A stretch of 64,000 nucleotides of DNA from Tabrizicola flagellatus. GTDB lineage: Bacteria; Pseudomonadota; Alphaproteobacteria; Rhodobacterales; Rhodobacteraceae. How positions within the stretch are numbered: the stretch's first letter is position 1; each line of letters begins with the position of its first letter. Shown in pieces: positions 8,102-16,795 of this stretch. Both the position numbers and the translations under genes were made by a program. The notes beneath the pieces were generated by a model. That model had not been told where the DNA came from, did not search any database, and saw only the letters and a list, made by a program, of their open reading frames with translations. The stretch covers positions 279,702-343,701 of the forward strand of contig NZ_VMDU01000003.1 in NCBI RefSeq assembly GCF_008271465.1, read 5' to 3'.

Positions 8102-9265
8102 TCAGGCCCAGCGGCCCTCGAAATCCTCGGGCACGAGGAGGTTGTGGCGGCCCATCGCCTTGACGTCCTTCTCGCCGCACAGCGCCATGGTGATGTCCAT
8201 CTCCTTCTGGATCACTTCCAGCGCCTTGGTCACCCCTGCCTCGCCCATGGCGCCGAGGCCGTGGATGTAGGCCCGGCCGATCATCGTGCCCTTCGCCCCC
8301 AGTGCCAGCGCCTTCAGCACGTCCTGGCCCGAGCGGATGCCGCTGTCGAGCCAGACCTCGGTCCGGTCGCCGATGGCGCGGACGATGGAGGGCAGCATGC
8401 GGATCGAGGAGAGCGCGCCGTCCAGTTGCCGCCCGCCGTGGTTCGAGACGATCACGGCGTCGGCGCCGAGATCGGCGGCCAGCCGCGCGTCGTCGGGGTC
8501 GAGCACGCCCTTGAGGATGAACTTGCCCTTCCACTGGTCGCGGATGCGGGCGACCTTCTGCCAGTCGAGCTGCGGATCGAACTGTTCGTTGGCCCAGGCG
8601 GTCAGATCGGCCAGCTTGGTGACACCCTTCACATGGCCGACGATGTTGCGGAACTGGCGGCGCGGGGTTTTCAGCATCCCCAGCGACCAGCGCGGTTTCA
8701 TCGCCATGTTGACGAGGTTCGGGATCGTGGGTCTGGGCGGGCTGGTCAGGCCGTTCTTCAGGTCCTTGTGGCGCTGGCCGAGGATCTGCAGGTCCAGCGT
8801 CAGCACCAGCGCCGAGCATTTCGCCGCCCGCGCGCGTTCGATGATCGCATCGACGAAATCCTCGTCCTTCATGACGTAAAGCTGGAACCAGAAGGGCTCC
8901 GGGCTATGGGCCGCCACGTCCTCGATCGAACAGATCGACATGGTGGACAGCGTGAAGGGCACGCCGAACTTCGCCGCGGCGCGGGCGGCGTGGATTTCCC
9001 CGTCGGGGTGCTGCATGCCGGTCGAGCCGACCGGTGCAAGGGCAACCGGCATCGTGACCTTCTGCCCGGCCATGGTGCTTTCCAGCACGCGGTTGGTCAG
9101 GTCGCGCGCGACGCGCTGGCGAAAGCGCAGGCGCGCGAAGTCCGAGGTGTTCTCGCGGAAGGTCTGTTCGGTGTAGCTGCCGCTTTCGCAGTAATCCCAG
9201 AACATCTTCGGCGTGCGCTTGCGGTGCAGCCGCTTGAGATCCTCGATGCAGGTGATGACGGGCAT
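8102..9265 (-). CDS. lldD: FMN-dependent alpha-hydroxy-acid dehydrogenase (L-lactate dehydrogenase type)
   Basis: A 387-residue protein starting at ATG 9265 behind GGGAGG. It is a complete (beta/alpha)8 FMN enzyme: N-terminal MFWDYCESGSYTE, LAPVGSTGM (phosphate region), FQLYVMKD, the catalytic base in VSNHGGRQLDG, and DSGIRSGQDVLKALALGA near the C-terminus. Family members oxidise L-lactate, glycolate or mandelate to the 2-oxoacid and pass electrons to quinone. Length and motifs fit quinone-linked LldD best. An ATTGGT/ACCAAT inverted repeat just upstream could be its operator. It follows trpA by 63 bp. Confidence 0.85.
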   Translation of the reverse strand: MPVITCIEDLKRLHRKRTPKMFWDYCESGSYTEQTFRENTSDFARLRFRQRVARDLTNRVLESTMAGQKVTMPVALAPVGSTGMQHPDGEIHAARAAAKFGVPFTLSTMSICSIEDVAAHSPEPFWFQLYVMKDEDFVDAIIERARAAKCSALVLTLDLQILGQRHKDLKNGLTSPPRPTIPNLVNMAMKPRWSLGMLKTPRRQFRNIVGHVKGVTKLADLTAWANEQFDPQLDWQKVARIRDQWKGKFILKGVLDPDDARLAADLGADAVIVSNHGGRQLDGALSSIRMLPSIVRAIGDRTEVWLDSGIRSGQDVLKALALGAKGTMIGRAYIHGLGAMGEAGVTKALEVIQKEMDITMALCGEKDVKAMGRHNLLVPEDFEGRWA

Positions 9266-9279
9266 GGGCGCCTCCCGGG

Positions 9280-9302
9280 ATTGGTCAGATCGTGTTACCA
9301 AT
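9280..9302. promoter_or_regulatory. Inverted repeat upstream of lldD (possible operator)
   Basis: ATTGGT, 11 nt, ACCAAT, located 15-37 bp upstream of the lldD start. The arms contain the TGGT...ACCA half-sites typical of GntR/FadR-type regulators such as LldR and GlcC, although the spacing is wider than the classic site. No such regulator is encoded nearby. Confidence 0.35.
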
Positions 9303-9328
9303 CTCCGGGGGGTGCGGCAAGTCCCGGC

Positions 9329-10120
9329 TCAGGCGGAATGGGCGCCGTCGGACAGGGCCTTGACCTTGGCCAGCACCTCGGCCACCGGGACGCCCGCGCC
9401 GATGTCCTTGACGATGGCCGAGCCGACCACGCAGCCGTCGGCCACGCCGGCAATGGCGCGGGCGGCCTCGGGCGAGGTGATGCCGAAGCCGACGATCACC
9501 GGCAGGTCGGTGGAGCGCTTGATCCGCGCCACCTCGGGTCCCACCTCGCCGGCCTGGGCGGCGGCGGCGCCGGTGATCCCGGTGATCGAGACGTAATAGA
9601 CGAATCCGCTGGTGTTCTGCAGCACCTTGGGCAGGCGCTTGTCGTCGGTGGTGGGGGTCGCCAGCCGGATGAAGTTGAGGCCCGCCTTCTGGGCGGGGAT
9701 GCAGAGCTCGTCATCCTCTTCGGGCGGAAGATCGACGACGATGAGGCCGTCGATTCCGGCCTCGGTCGCGTCCTTCAGGAAGCGGTCCACGCCGCGGGAG
9801 TAGATCGGGTTGTAGTAGCCCATGAGGACGATGGGCGTGGTCTGGTCCTTGGCGCGGAAGGCGCGGACCATGGCGAGGACCTTGTCCATCGTCATGCCGC
9901 CTTCCAGCGCGCGCTGGCCAGCGGCCTGAATGGTGGGGCCGTCGGCCATGGGATCGGTGAAGGGCATGCCGAGTTCGATGATGTCCACCCCTGCGGCGGG
10001 CAGACCCTGCATCACGGCAAGGCTGGTCGCCTCGTCCGGGTCGCCGCCCATGATGTAGGCGACGAAGGCCTTCTTCCCCTGCGACCGCAGCCGCGCGAAG
10101 GTATCGTCGATCCGTGTCAT
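9329..10120 (-). CDS. trpA: Tryptophan synthase alpha subunit
   Basis: A 263-residue TIM-barrel enzyme that splits indole-3-glycerol phosphate into indole and glyceraldehyde-3-phosphate and channels indole to TrpB. The two catalytic acids sit at the same numbers as in well-studied TrpA: Glu49 (DIIELGMPF) and Asp60 ([11 protein letters not shown]). The glycine-rich phosphate loop is present ([19 protein letters not shown]). ATG 10120 gives the usual length. trpB is not adjacent in the window, so the gene stands alone before lldD, as is common in this family of bacteria. Confidence 0.96.
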   Translation of the reverse strand: MTRIDDTFARLRSQGKKAFVAYIMGGDPDEATSLAVMQGLPAAGVDIIELGMPFTDPMADGPTIQAAGQRALEGGMTMDKVLAMVRAFRAKDQTTPIVLMGYYNPIYSRGVDRFLKDATEAGIDGLIVVDLPPEEDDELCIPAQKAGLNFIRLATPTTDDKRLPKVLQNTSGFVYYVSITGITGAAAAQAGEVGPEVARIKRSTDLPVIVGFGITSPEAARAIAGVADGCVVGSAIVKDIGAGVPVAEVLAKVKALSDGAHSA

Positions 10121-10238
10121 GCTGGTCCCCCCTGTGATCCGTTCCATCTGCCATGGGCCGCGCGGGGAAATCAATGGGGCCGCTTGATCCTTGGGACCCG
10201 CGCCCGTAGAAGCGGCGCGGTCGCCAATGGAGGGTCGC

Positions 10239-11336
10239 ATGGGTTTCAGGATGGGCATCGTCGGGCTGCCGAACGTGGGCAAGTCCACGCTCTTCAACGC
10301 GCTGACCCGGACGGCGGCGGCGCAGGCGGCGAATTTCCCGTTCTGCACCATCGAGCCGAACGTGGGCGAGGTCTCGGTCCCCGACGCGCGGCTGGAAAAG
10401 CTGGCGGCCATCGCCGGGTCGAAGCAGATCATCCCGGCGCGGATGACCTTCGTCGATATCGCGGGCCTGGTGCGGGGCGCATCGAAGGGCGAGGGGCTGG
10501 GCAACCAGTTCCTGGCCAACATCCGGGAATGTGACGCCATCGCCCATGTCCTGCGCTGTTTCGAGGACGGGGACATCACCCATGTCGAGGGCCGGGTGGA
10601 CCCGGTGGCGGATGCCGAGACCATCGAGACGGAACTGATGCTGGCCGACCTGGAGTCGATCGAGCGGCGCCGGGCGAACCTGGCGCGCAAGCTGAAGGGC
10701 GGCGACAAGGAGGCCGCGGATCAGGACCGGCTGCTGGCCCTGGCCCAGAAGGCGCTGGAGGAGGGCAAGCCCGCCCGCAGCGTGACGGTGGCCGAGGACG
10801 ACCGCAAGGCGTGGCGGATGCTGCAACTTTTGACGGCAAAGCCGGTGCTTTACGTCTGCAACGTCGAGGAGGCCTCGGCGGCCTCGGGCAACGCGCAGTC
10901 GGCGCGGGTGGCGGAGATGGCGGCGCAGCAGGGTGCGGCGTCGGTGGTGATCTCGGCCCGGATCGAGGAGGAGCTGGCGCAGCTGCCCGAGGACGAGGCG
11001 GCGCTGTTCCTGGAAGAGATGGGGCTGGCCGAGGCGGGGCTGGACCGGCTGATCAGGGCGGGCTACGCGCTGCTGGGTTTGCAGACCTATTTCACCGTTG
11101 GGCCGAAAGAGGCGCGGGCCTGGACGATCCCGAAGGGGACGCTTGCGCCACAGGCGGCGGGGGTCATTCACGGGGACTTCGAGAAGGGCTTCATCCGGGC
11201 CGAGACCATCGCCTATGACGACTACATCGCCGGGAACGGCGAGGCGGGGGCCAAGGAAGCGGGCAAGTTCCGGGTCGAGGGCAAGACCTATGAAGTGAAG
11301 GACGGAGATGTCCTGCACTTCCTGTTCAATGCCTGA
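10239..11336 (+). CDS. ychF: YchF/Obg-like ATPase
   Basis: A 365-residue P-loop protein with the Walker A motif GLPNVGKS at residues 9-16, the G2-like [12 protein letters not shown], the [20 protein letters not shown] switch II/G3 region, the altered NVEE specificity loop that makes the family prefer ATP over GTP, a central coiled-coil insert ([20 protein letters not shown]) and a C-terminal TGS domain ([20 protein letters not shown]). YchF is a universally conserved ribosome-associated ATPase linked to stress and translation control. The start at ATG 10239 is followed closely by a second ATG (M5); the first has the better ribosome binding site (GGAGGG). Confidence 0.96.
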   Translation: MGFRMGIVGLPNVGKSTLFNALTRTAAAQAANFPFCTIEPNVGEVSVPDARLEKLAAIAGSKQIIPARMTFVDIAGLVRGASKGEGLGNQFLANIRECDAIAHVLRCFEDGDITHVEGRVDPVADAETIETELMLADLESIERRRANLARKLKGGDKEAADQDRLLALAQKALEEGKPARSVTVAEDDRKAWRMLQLLTAKPVLYVCNVEEASAASGNAQSARVAEMAAQQGAASVVISARIEEELAQLPEDEAALFLEEMGLAEAGLDRLIRAGYALLGLQTYFTVGPKEARAWTIPKGTLAPQAAGVIHGDFEKGFIRAETIAYDDYIAGNGEAGAKEAGKFRVEGKTYEVKDGDVLHFLFNA

Positions 11337-11390
11337 GCCAGGGACGCCGGGTTCATCCGGGGCGCAGGCGCCCTTTCGCACCGGGTGAGC

Positions 11391-11417
11391 CCAAGAATTT
11401 TCGGCGAAAATTCTTGG
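11391..11417. terminator. Perfect 12-bp hairpin between convergent genes
   Basis: Arms CCAAGAATTTTC and GAAAATTCTTGG with a 3-nt loop, 54 bp after ychF and 18 bp before the end of the convergent AA_synth gene. The A/T-rich upper stem gives U-rich RNA on both strands, which suits a bidirectional terminator. Confidence 0.7.
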
Positions 11418-11434
11418 GGCTTCGGCGTGGCGCG

Positions 11435-12040
11435 CTAGACGCCGGCGGGGTTGTCCACCTCGCCGCCCATTTCCTTCAGGTCCTGGTAGCGGTCGCCGAT
11501 CCGGTGGTGCGGGCGGCCTCCGAGGCTTGCGCCGAGGGCGATGACGAGTTCGTCAGGACCCGGCGCATCGGGGACGGAGAACTGGATGGTCAGGTAATGC
11601 GAGCGGCGGCCCGCGTCGTGCTTGTCCATCAGCGGGATCTGGATCTGCGTATTGGCCGGCCCCCGCGTGTTGGTGAAGCCGAGGTAGGTCTTGGCCCCCA
11701 CCGCCTCGCGGTAGAAATTGCCGAAGCGGAGGGTGTGGATCAGGGCCGAGCAGTGTTCCAGCTCGCAGGACGTACCGCAGAGCGCGGCCTTGCCGTAGGC
11801 CTCGATCCTGTCGCCCCCGCCCGCGAGGCGGACCAGGCGGTCGGTCAGGAGTTGGCCGAGGGCGGGGCCCATGCGCCTGATCTCGGGCGAGAGGTCTTCC
11901 ACGAAGCCGCGCCCATGCCACGGGTTCGTCACCACGGCGGCGACGGCGATCATCCGCAGGGGGGGCGTGCAGGCGCGGCCGCCGTCGGTGATGGTGTCCT
12001 CGTCATAGGTGACAAGCTTGCGGAGTTCGGGAAGCGACAT
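11435..12040 (-). CDS. AA_synth-family (DUF1185) protein
   Basis: A 201-residue protein that I recognise as the 'amino acid synthesis' family (PF06684/DUF1185), a family whose name is historical and whose biochemical role is not established. Conserved features visible are the N-terminal LRMIAVAAVVTNPWHGRGFVEDL, the central AALCGTSCELEHCSALIH (with a Cys/His cluster) and the C-terminal VIALGASLGGRPHHRIGD, which look like active-site-grade conservation. It is the last gene of the minus-strand arm of the catabolic cluster, 13 bp after the flavin reductase, so it most likely acts on an intermediate of that pathway, for example by hydrolysis or isomerisation. That role is inference only. Confidence 0.75.
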   Translation of the reverse strand: MSLPELRKLVTYDEDTITDGGRACTPPLRMIAVAAVVTNPWHGRGFVEDLSPEIRRMGPALGQLLTDRLVRLAGGGDRIEAYGKAALCGTSCELEHCSALIHTLRFGNFYREAVGAKTYLGFTNTRGPANTQIQIPLMDKHDAGRRSHYLTIQFSVPDAPGPDELVIALGASLGGRPHHRIGDRYQDLKEMGGEVDNPAGV

Positions 12041-12053
12041 CGGGGGTCCTTTC

Positions 12054-12974
12054 TTACAGCGCGCCGATCTGGCGGGTTTGGCCCGTGGTTTCGGTGCCGT
12101 GATAGATCGAGAAGCTGCCGTTGCGGTAGTCCTGCGCATAGCGGGCCAGCATGGCGGCTTCGGCGGGGTTGGTGATCTGCGCCTGGGCGAGGTCGGCCAG
12201 CGGCAGGATGCGGTAGCCTTGCGGAAGGGCGCCGGTGACGGTGCCGTGGTAATAGACCGCGTGGCCGCCGGTGGAGCGGTCGTCGAAGGTGGCGTAGACA
12301 AAGTCGATCTGCGGTTGCAGGCCGAGGGCCGTGAGTTTGGCCGTCAGGCTGTCGAGGGTGGGTTGCGGGGCGAGGGGGAGGCGGAGCTGGTCGCCTTCGG
12401 CTTTCAGAAGCACCCCGCCGTCGCAGGCAAGGACGGCCCCGAGGCGGCTGCCTTTCGCGGCGGCGGCGGCTTCGGCGAGGTCCTTCTCGATCCCGATGGA
12501 GAAGTAGTTTCCCCGGAAATAGCCGAGCGGTTGGCCTTCTGAGGCCGAGAAGGCCTCGATCCGGCCGATCAGGATCAGGTGGTCGCCCGCATCGACAAGC
12601 TGGTGGCGCGCTGCGGTGAAGCTGGCCAGCGCGCCGTCGATCAGGGGCATGTCGGCGGGGCCGGGCGTCCAGGCGCATTGGGCGAACTTGTCGGGCGCGC
12701 GGGAGGCGAAGAGGCCGGAGACGGCTTTCTGGTCCTCGGCCAGGATGTTGACGGCGAAATGGGGGGCGTTTGCGAAGGTGTCGGCGGAATGCGCGGTCTT
12801 GGCGAGGCAGACGAGGAGGAGCGGTGGGTCGAGCGAGACGGAGGTGAAGCTGTTGGCGGTGAAGCCGCGGGGCGTGCCGTCGGGTTGGCGGGTGGTGACG
12901 ACGGTGACGCCGGTCGCAAAGGCACCGAAGGCGTTGCGCAAGGCTTTCGGGTCGAGGGTCTGGGGGTCGGTCAC
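12054..12974 (-). CDS. Flavin reductase with C-terminal extension
   Basis: A 306-residue protein. Residues 1-160 are a flavin-reductase-like FMN-binding split barrel (FGAFATGVTVVTT, FTANSFTSVSLDPPLLLVCL, HFAVNILAEDQ, GDHLILIGRIEAF). The remaining ~145 residues form an extra domain that ordinary 160-170-residue reductases such as RutF or HpaC lack. It should use NAD(P)H to make the reduced FMN needed by the luciferase-like monooxygenase at 15761. Its start overlaps the stop of the upstream hydrolase by 4 bp, indicating translational coupling. Confidence 0.85.
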   Translation of the reverse strand: MTDPQTLDPKALRNAFGAFATGVTVVTTRQPDGTPRGFTANSFTSVSLDPPLLLVCLAKTAHSADTFANAPHFAVNILAEDQKAVSGLFASRAPDKFAQCAWTPGPADMPLIDGALASFTAARHQLVDAGDHLILIGRIEAFSASEGQPLGYFRGNYFSIGIEKDLAEAAAAAKGSRLGAVLACDGGVLLKAEGDQLRLPLAPQPTLDSLTAKLTALGLQPQIDFVYATFDDRSTGGHAVYYHGTVTGALPQGYRILPLADLAQAQITNPAEAAMLARYAQDYRNGSFSIYHGTETTGQTRQIGAL

Positions 12975-13756
12975 AGCAGCACCTCGGTCAGGAAATCGGC
13001 GACGGGGCGGTTGACGGCCGCCGGCGCCTCGGCCAGGGCCATGTGGCGGAGGCCCTTCAGGATCACCAGCCGCGCGCGGGGGATCTCCTCGGCGATGGCC
13101 ATGCTCATCTCGGGGCCGTTGCCGGTATCCTCGTCGCCGGTCAGGACGAGGGTCGGGACGGTGAGGGGGGGCTGGGGGGCGACGATCTCGTCCACCCCAT
13201 GCGCGAGGATGCGGTAGAGCTTGACATAGACCTCGCGCTTGTTGGCGAGGACCCAGTGGCGTGTGAGGTCCATCAGGTCGGGACGGGTGGCTTGCGCGGC
13301 CTCGGTATACCAGCGTTGGAGGGCAAGCTCGACTGTGGCCTCGGGGCCTTCGGCTTCGGCCTGGGCGACGCGGTAAAGGATGGCGCCCTGCTGTTTCTCG
13401 GTCCGTTTGTGGGCGGAGTGGAGGACGACGAGCGCCGTGGTGCGGTCGCGGTGATCCTGGGCAAAGCGGCGCGCGACCATGCCGCCGAGCGAGAAGCCGA
13501 CGATGGCGGCCTTTTCGATGCCGAGGTGGTCGAGGAGGGCGGCCAGTTGGTCGGACAGGTCCCTGAGGGTCGGGTCGCCGTCCGGCGGGGCGGTTTCGCC
13601 ATGGCCGATCAGGTCATAGGTCAGGACGCGGAATTTCCCGAGGTCGGGGAGCATCCACTGCCAGACGGCGCGGGTGAGGCCGAGGCCGTGGATCAGGACG
13701 ACGACGGGCGCGTCCTCGGGGCCGGTCAGGTCGTAGGCGGTGCCGTTGTGGATCAT
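12971..13756 (-). CDS. Alpha/beta-fold hydrolase
   Basis: A 261-residue single-domain hydrolase. The oxyanion region is VLIHGLGLTRAVW, the nucleophile elbow is GFSLGG (Ser89), the acid lies in LTGDEDTGNG and the base in LRHMALAEAP. It resembles RutD and 3-oxoadipate enol-lactone hydrolases (PcaD type). Four-base overlaps join it to RidA upstream and to the flavin reductase downstream. In the Rut pathway the RutD homologue speeds decay of aminoacrylate or a carbamate; here it probably hydrolyses a ring-opened amide or lactone, but the substrate is unknown. Confidence 0.85.
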   Translation of the reverse strand: MIHNGTAYDLTGPEDAPVVVLIHGLGLTRAVWQWMLPDLGKFRVLTYDLIGHGETAPPDGDPTLRDLSDQLAALLDHLGIEKAAIVGFSLGGMVARRFAQDHRDRTTALVVLHSAHKRTEKQQGAILYRVAQAEAEGPEATVELALQRWYTEAAQATRPDLMDLTRHWVLANKREVYVKLYRILAHGVDEIVAPQPPLTVPTLVLTGDEDTGNGPEMSMAIAEEIPRARLVILKGLRHMALAEAPAAVNRPVADFLTEVLL

Positions 13757-14133
13757 TGCGGTTTCCAGGCGATGACCTCGACCTCGACCCGGATGTCGAC
13801 GAGGAAGTCGGAGACGAGGGCCGAGCGGGCGGGGGGATGGGTGGGGAAGTAGTCGGCATAGACGGCGTTGAAGCCGGGGAAATCGGCGCGGTCCTTCAGC
13901 CAGACCATCGTCTTCACCACGTCGTCGCGCGTGCAGCCGGCCAGGGCCAGGGTCTCGGTGATCCGGTCGAGGCAGGCGCGGGTCTGGTCCTCGATCGTGC
14001 CGGTGGTGAGGACCTCGCCGCCGACCATCGGGACCTGGCCCGTCAGGAAGACGAAATCGCCCGCGCGGACAGCTTTCGACAGCGAAAGCGTCCGTCCGTT
14101 GATGACCAGGGGTCCGCCGATGATCTCTTTCAT
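13753..14133 (-). CDS. RidA/YjgF-family protein
   Basis: A 126-residue Rid-family protein. I choose ATG 14133 because GGAGGACGGC sits just in front; the open frame extends 10 codons further. The family core is clear: GDFVFLTGQVPM, ACLDRITETLALAG, VVKTMVWLKDRADFPGFN, and the PARS motif carrying the arginine that binds the carboxylate of imines/enamines. Members deaminate reactive 2-aminoacrylate-type enamines; RutC in pyrimidine breakdown is the closest functional parallel. As first gene of the minus-strand arm it starts 55 bp from the divergent operator. Confidence 0.88.
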   Translation of the reverse strand: MKEIIGGPLVINGRTLSLSKAVRAGDFVFLTGQVPMVGGEVLTTGTIEDQTRACLDRITETLALAGCTRDDVVKTMVWLKDRADFPGFNAVYADYFPTHPPARSALVSDFLVDIRVEVEVIAWKPQ

Positions 14134-14187
14134 GCCGTCCTCCATGGTCCTTGGGTTTGCCATCGGGGCGCGGGGCCGGATTGCGGA

Positions 14188-14210
14188 TTTTCGTCAGAAA
14201 ATGACGAAAA
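14188..14210. promoter_or_regulatory. Operator-like inverted repeat in divergent promoter
   Basis: Perfect 9-bp arms TTTTCGTCA and TGACGAAAA around GAAAA, midway between the divergent RidA and aldehyde dehydrogenase starts. The right arm with its flank (GACGAAAAAGCGG) recurs as GACGAAAAACCG just upstream of the GlxA-type regulator gene (17967-17978), suggesting that regulator binds both places. Confidence 0.6.
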
Positions 14211-14268
14211 AGCGGAAACATGCGGCATTTGCGCGCGGCATGAACGGGGAAAGGCCACGGAGGACGCG

Positions 14269-15741
14269 ATGGGCGAGATCAAGCGCTGCCGGATGCTGAT
14301 CGACGGGGAATGGGTGGGCGCCTCGGACGGGGGGGTGTTTCCGTCGGTCTCGCCGGTGACGGGGAAGGTCTGGGCCGAGGTGCCGGAGGCGACGGCTGCG
14401 GATGTGGACCGGGCGGTCCGGGCGGCGGACCGGGCTCTGACGGGGCCGTGGGGGGCGATGACGCCCTCGGCGCGCGGCAAGTGCTTGCGGAAGCTGGGGG
14501 ATCTCCTGGCCGAGGCGTCGGAGGAGCTGGGGCGGGCCGAGACGCTGGACACCGGCAAGATGCTGAAGGAGACGCGCTGGCAGGCGAAATACATCGCGGA
14601 GTTCTTCCATTTCTATGCCGGGGCGGCGGACAAGATTTCGGGCGAGGTGCTGCCGATCGACAAGCCGGACCTGCTGGTCTTCACCAACCGCGAGCCCCTG
14701 GGGGTGGTGGCGGCGGTGGTGCCCTGGAACTCGCAACTGTTCCTGTCGGCGGTGAAGCTGGGGCCGGCGCTGGCGGCGGGGAATACGGTGGTGCTGAAGG
14801 TCAGCGAACACGCCTCGGTGCCGATGCTGGAGTTCGGGCGGCTGATCGAGGCGGCGGGGTTTCCGGCGGGGGTGGTCAACATCATCAGCGGGCATGGCGA
14901 GGTGGGGCGGGTCCTGACCTCGCATCCGCTGGTCGCGCGCGTTTCGTTCACCGGGGGGCCGGAGACGGCGCGGCATGTGGTGCGGAACTCGGCCGAGAAT
15001 TTCGCGGAGGTGTCGCTGGAGCTGGGGGGCAAGTCGCCCTTCGTGGTCTTCGAGGATGCGGACCTGGAAAGCGCGGTCAACGGCTGCATGGCGGGGATTT
15101 TCGGCGCGACGGGGCAAAGCTGCGTCGCCGGGTCGCGGCTGATCGTGCAGGAGAGCATCTCGGAGGAGTTCCTCAAGCGGCTGGTGGCGGCGGCGAAGGA
15201 GATTCGCATCGGCGATCCCCTGGCGGACGAGACGCAGATGGGGCCGCTGTGCACCGAAGCGCAGGTGCGGCTGATCGAGGCGCAGGTGGCGCAGGCGGTG
15301 ACGGAAGGGGCGAAGGTCCTGACCGGGGGGAAGCAGCCCGCGCTGGGGGGGACCTATTACGAGCCGACCATCATCGACTGCCCCTCGCCGGACCTGACCA
15401 TCGTGGATACGGAGCTCTTCGGGCCGGTCCTGTCGGTGCTGCGCTTCAGGGACGAGGCCGAGGCCGTGGCGCTGGCGAACAGGTCGCAGCACGGCCTTGC
15501 GGCGGGGGTCTTCACACGGGACGGGGCGCGGCAGATGCGGGTAGCGAAGGCCATTCGCGCCGGGATCGTCTGGGTCAACACCTACCGCGCGGTGTCGCCC
15601 ATCGCGGCCTTCGGCGGCGTCAAGGGATCGGGCTACGGCCGCGAAAGCGGGTTCCAGGCGCTTTACGACTACACGCGGCCCAAGACGATCTGGGTCAACA
15701 CCTCATCCGAGCCCATCGCCAACCCCTTCGTGATGCGCTGA
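14269..15741 (+). CDS. NAD(P)-dependent aldehyde dehydrogenase
   Basis: A 490-residue aldehyde dehydrogenase of normal length. It has the PWN cofactor motif (VVPWNSQLF), the general base in LELGGKSP (Glu251), the nucleophile in GQSCVAGSR (Cys285) and the EEFGP-equivalent ELFGPVLSVLRF. It oxidises an aldehyde to the acid. It is divergently transcribed from the RidA-hydrolase-flavin reductase arm and followed 19 bp later by the monooxygenase. It probably handles the aldehyde released by that enzyme, in the way YdfG/RutE deals with malonic semialdehyde by reduction. Confidence 0.93.
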   Translation: MGEIKRCRMLIDGEWVGASDGGVFPSVSPVTGKVWAEVPEATAADVDRAVRAADRALTGPWGAMTPSARGKCLRKLGDLLAEASEELGRAETLDTGKMLKETRWQAKYIAEFFHFYAGAADKISGEVLPIDKPDLLVFTNREPLGVVAAVVPWNSQLFLSAVKLGPALAAGNTVVLKVSEHASVPMLEFGRLIEAAGFPAGVVNIISGHGEVGRVLTSHPLVARVSFTGGPETARHVVRNSAENFAEVSLELGGKSPFVVFEDADLESAVNGCMAGIFGATGQSCVAGSRLIVQESISEEFLKRLVAAAKEIRIGDPLADETQMGPLCTEAQVRLIEAQVAQAVTEGAKVLTGGKQPALGGTYYEPTIIDCPSPDLTIVDTELFGPVLSVLRFRDEAEAVALANRSQHGLAAGVFTRDGARQMRVAKAIRAGIVWVNTYRAVSPIAAFGGVKGSGYGRESGFQALYDYTRPKTIWVNTSSEPIANPFVMR

Positions 15742-15760
15742 AATTTCAGGGAGATAGAAG

Positions 15761-16795
15761 ATGAAATTCCACCTCGCCATCAACATGGAGCGGATAGACG
15801 ACACGCTCGACATGAAGGATGTGGCGCGGCACACGCTGGAGATGGTGCAGATGGCCGACGCGGGCGGGTTCCGCATCGCCTGGGCGGCGGAGCATCACGC
15901 GCTGGAGATGACCATCGCGCCGAACCCGTTTTCCATCCTGACCTGGTGGGCCGAGCATACCAATGACATCCGTCTGGGCACGGCGGTGATCGCGGCGCCT
16001 TACTGGCACCCGATCAAGGCGGCGGGGGAGGCGGCGTTCGTCGACCTCATCTCCGGCGGGCGGTTGGAGTTCGGCATCGGCTCCGGCGCCTATCAGCGCG
16101 AGTTCGACCGGATGCGGCCGGGCCTGAAGCAGACCGACGCCTGGCGCTACATGCAGGAGATGCTGCCGGTGATCCGGGAGCTCTGGAAGGGCGACTACGC
16201 GCATGAGGGCGAGCACTGGTCGTTCCCGGCCTCGACCTCCTGCCCGAAGCCCTTGCAGAAGGAGGTCCCGGTCTGGGTCGCGGCCCGCGCGCCGATCACC
16301 TATGACTATGCGGTCAAGCAGGGCTGCAACATCCAGTCCTGGCCGCTGACCCGCGACATGGGCGAGGCGCGGCTTTACATGGACCGGATGGCCGAGGCGC
16401 TGGCGAACAACCCGGGGAAGAAGCGCCCGATCATGGCGATGATGCGGCACACGGCGCTGTACGACCGGAAGGAGGACTGGATGGTCCCGGTCCGGGCGGC
16501 GCAGCGGCAGCTGTCGCAGTTCGAGAACCTGTTCAAGAACCTGGGCGATGTGGAGAACGGCTTTCCGAAGGCGATCCCCTTCGACCAGCTGGGCAACCGC
16601 GCGGAATATGACCCGGAGATGCTGTCGCGGAACCTGATGTTCGGCACGCCCGACGAGGTGATCGCCAAGCTGAAGGAATACGAGGCGATCGGGGTGGACG
16701 AGTTCATCTATTATGCCTCCCTCGGCCTGGGGCACAAGGAACAGAAGCGGTCGCTGGAACTGTTCTGCCAGGAGGTCATCCCGGCCTTCGCGTGA
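15761..16795 (+). CDS. LLM-class flavin-dependent monooxygenase
   Basis: A 344-residue luciferase-like (beta/alpha)8 protein: AWAAEHHALEMTIAPNPFSILTW, VDLISGGRLEFGIGSGA, VPVWVAARAPITYDYAV and the C-terminal GTPDEVIAKLKEYEAIGVDEFIYY are family marks. Such enzymes use FMNH2 from a separate reductase; the partner is the gene at 12054. The nearest described functional context is RutA (pyrimidine ring-opening) and related amide- or amine-oxidising monooxygenases. Ribosome binding site GGGAGATAGA precedes ATG 15761. Its last 20 bp overlap the end of the convergent regulator gene. Confidence 0.88.
   Translation: MKFHLAINMERIDDTLDMKDVARHTLEMVQMADAGGFRIAWAAEHHALEMTIAPNPFSILTWWAEHTNDIRLGTAVIAAPYWHPIKAAGEAAFVDLISGGRLEFGIGSGAYQREFDRMRPGLKQTDAWRYMQEMLPVIRELWKGDYAHEGEHWSFPASTSCPKPLQKEVPVWVAARAPITYDYAVKQGCNIQSWPLTRDMGEARLYMDRMAEALANNPGKKRPIMAMMRHTALYDRKEDWMVPVRAAQRQLSQFENLFKNLGDVENGFPKAIPFDQLGNRAEYDPEMLSRNLMFGTPDEVIAKLKEYEAIGVDEFIYYASLGLGHKEQKRSLELFCQEVIPAFA

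Noticed and set aside
9329..10708. A 459-residue form of TrpA
   Set aside because: The extension is antisense to ychF; ATG 10120 gives the correct TrpA length and N-terminus.
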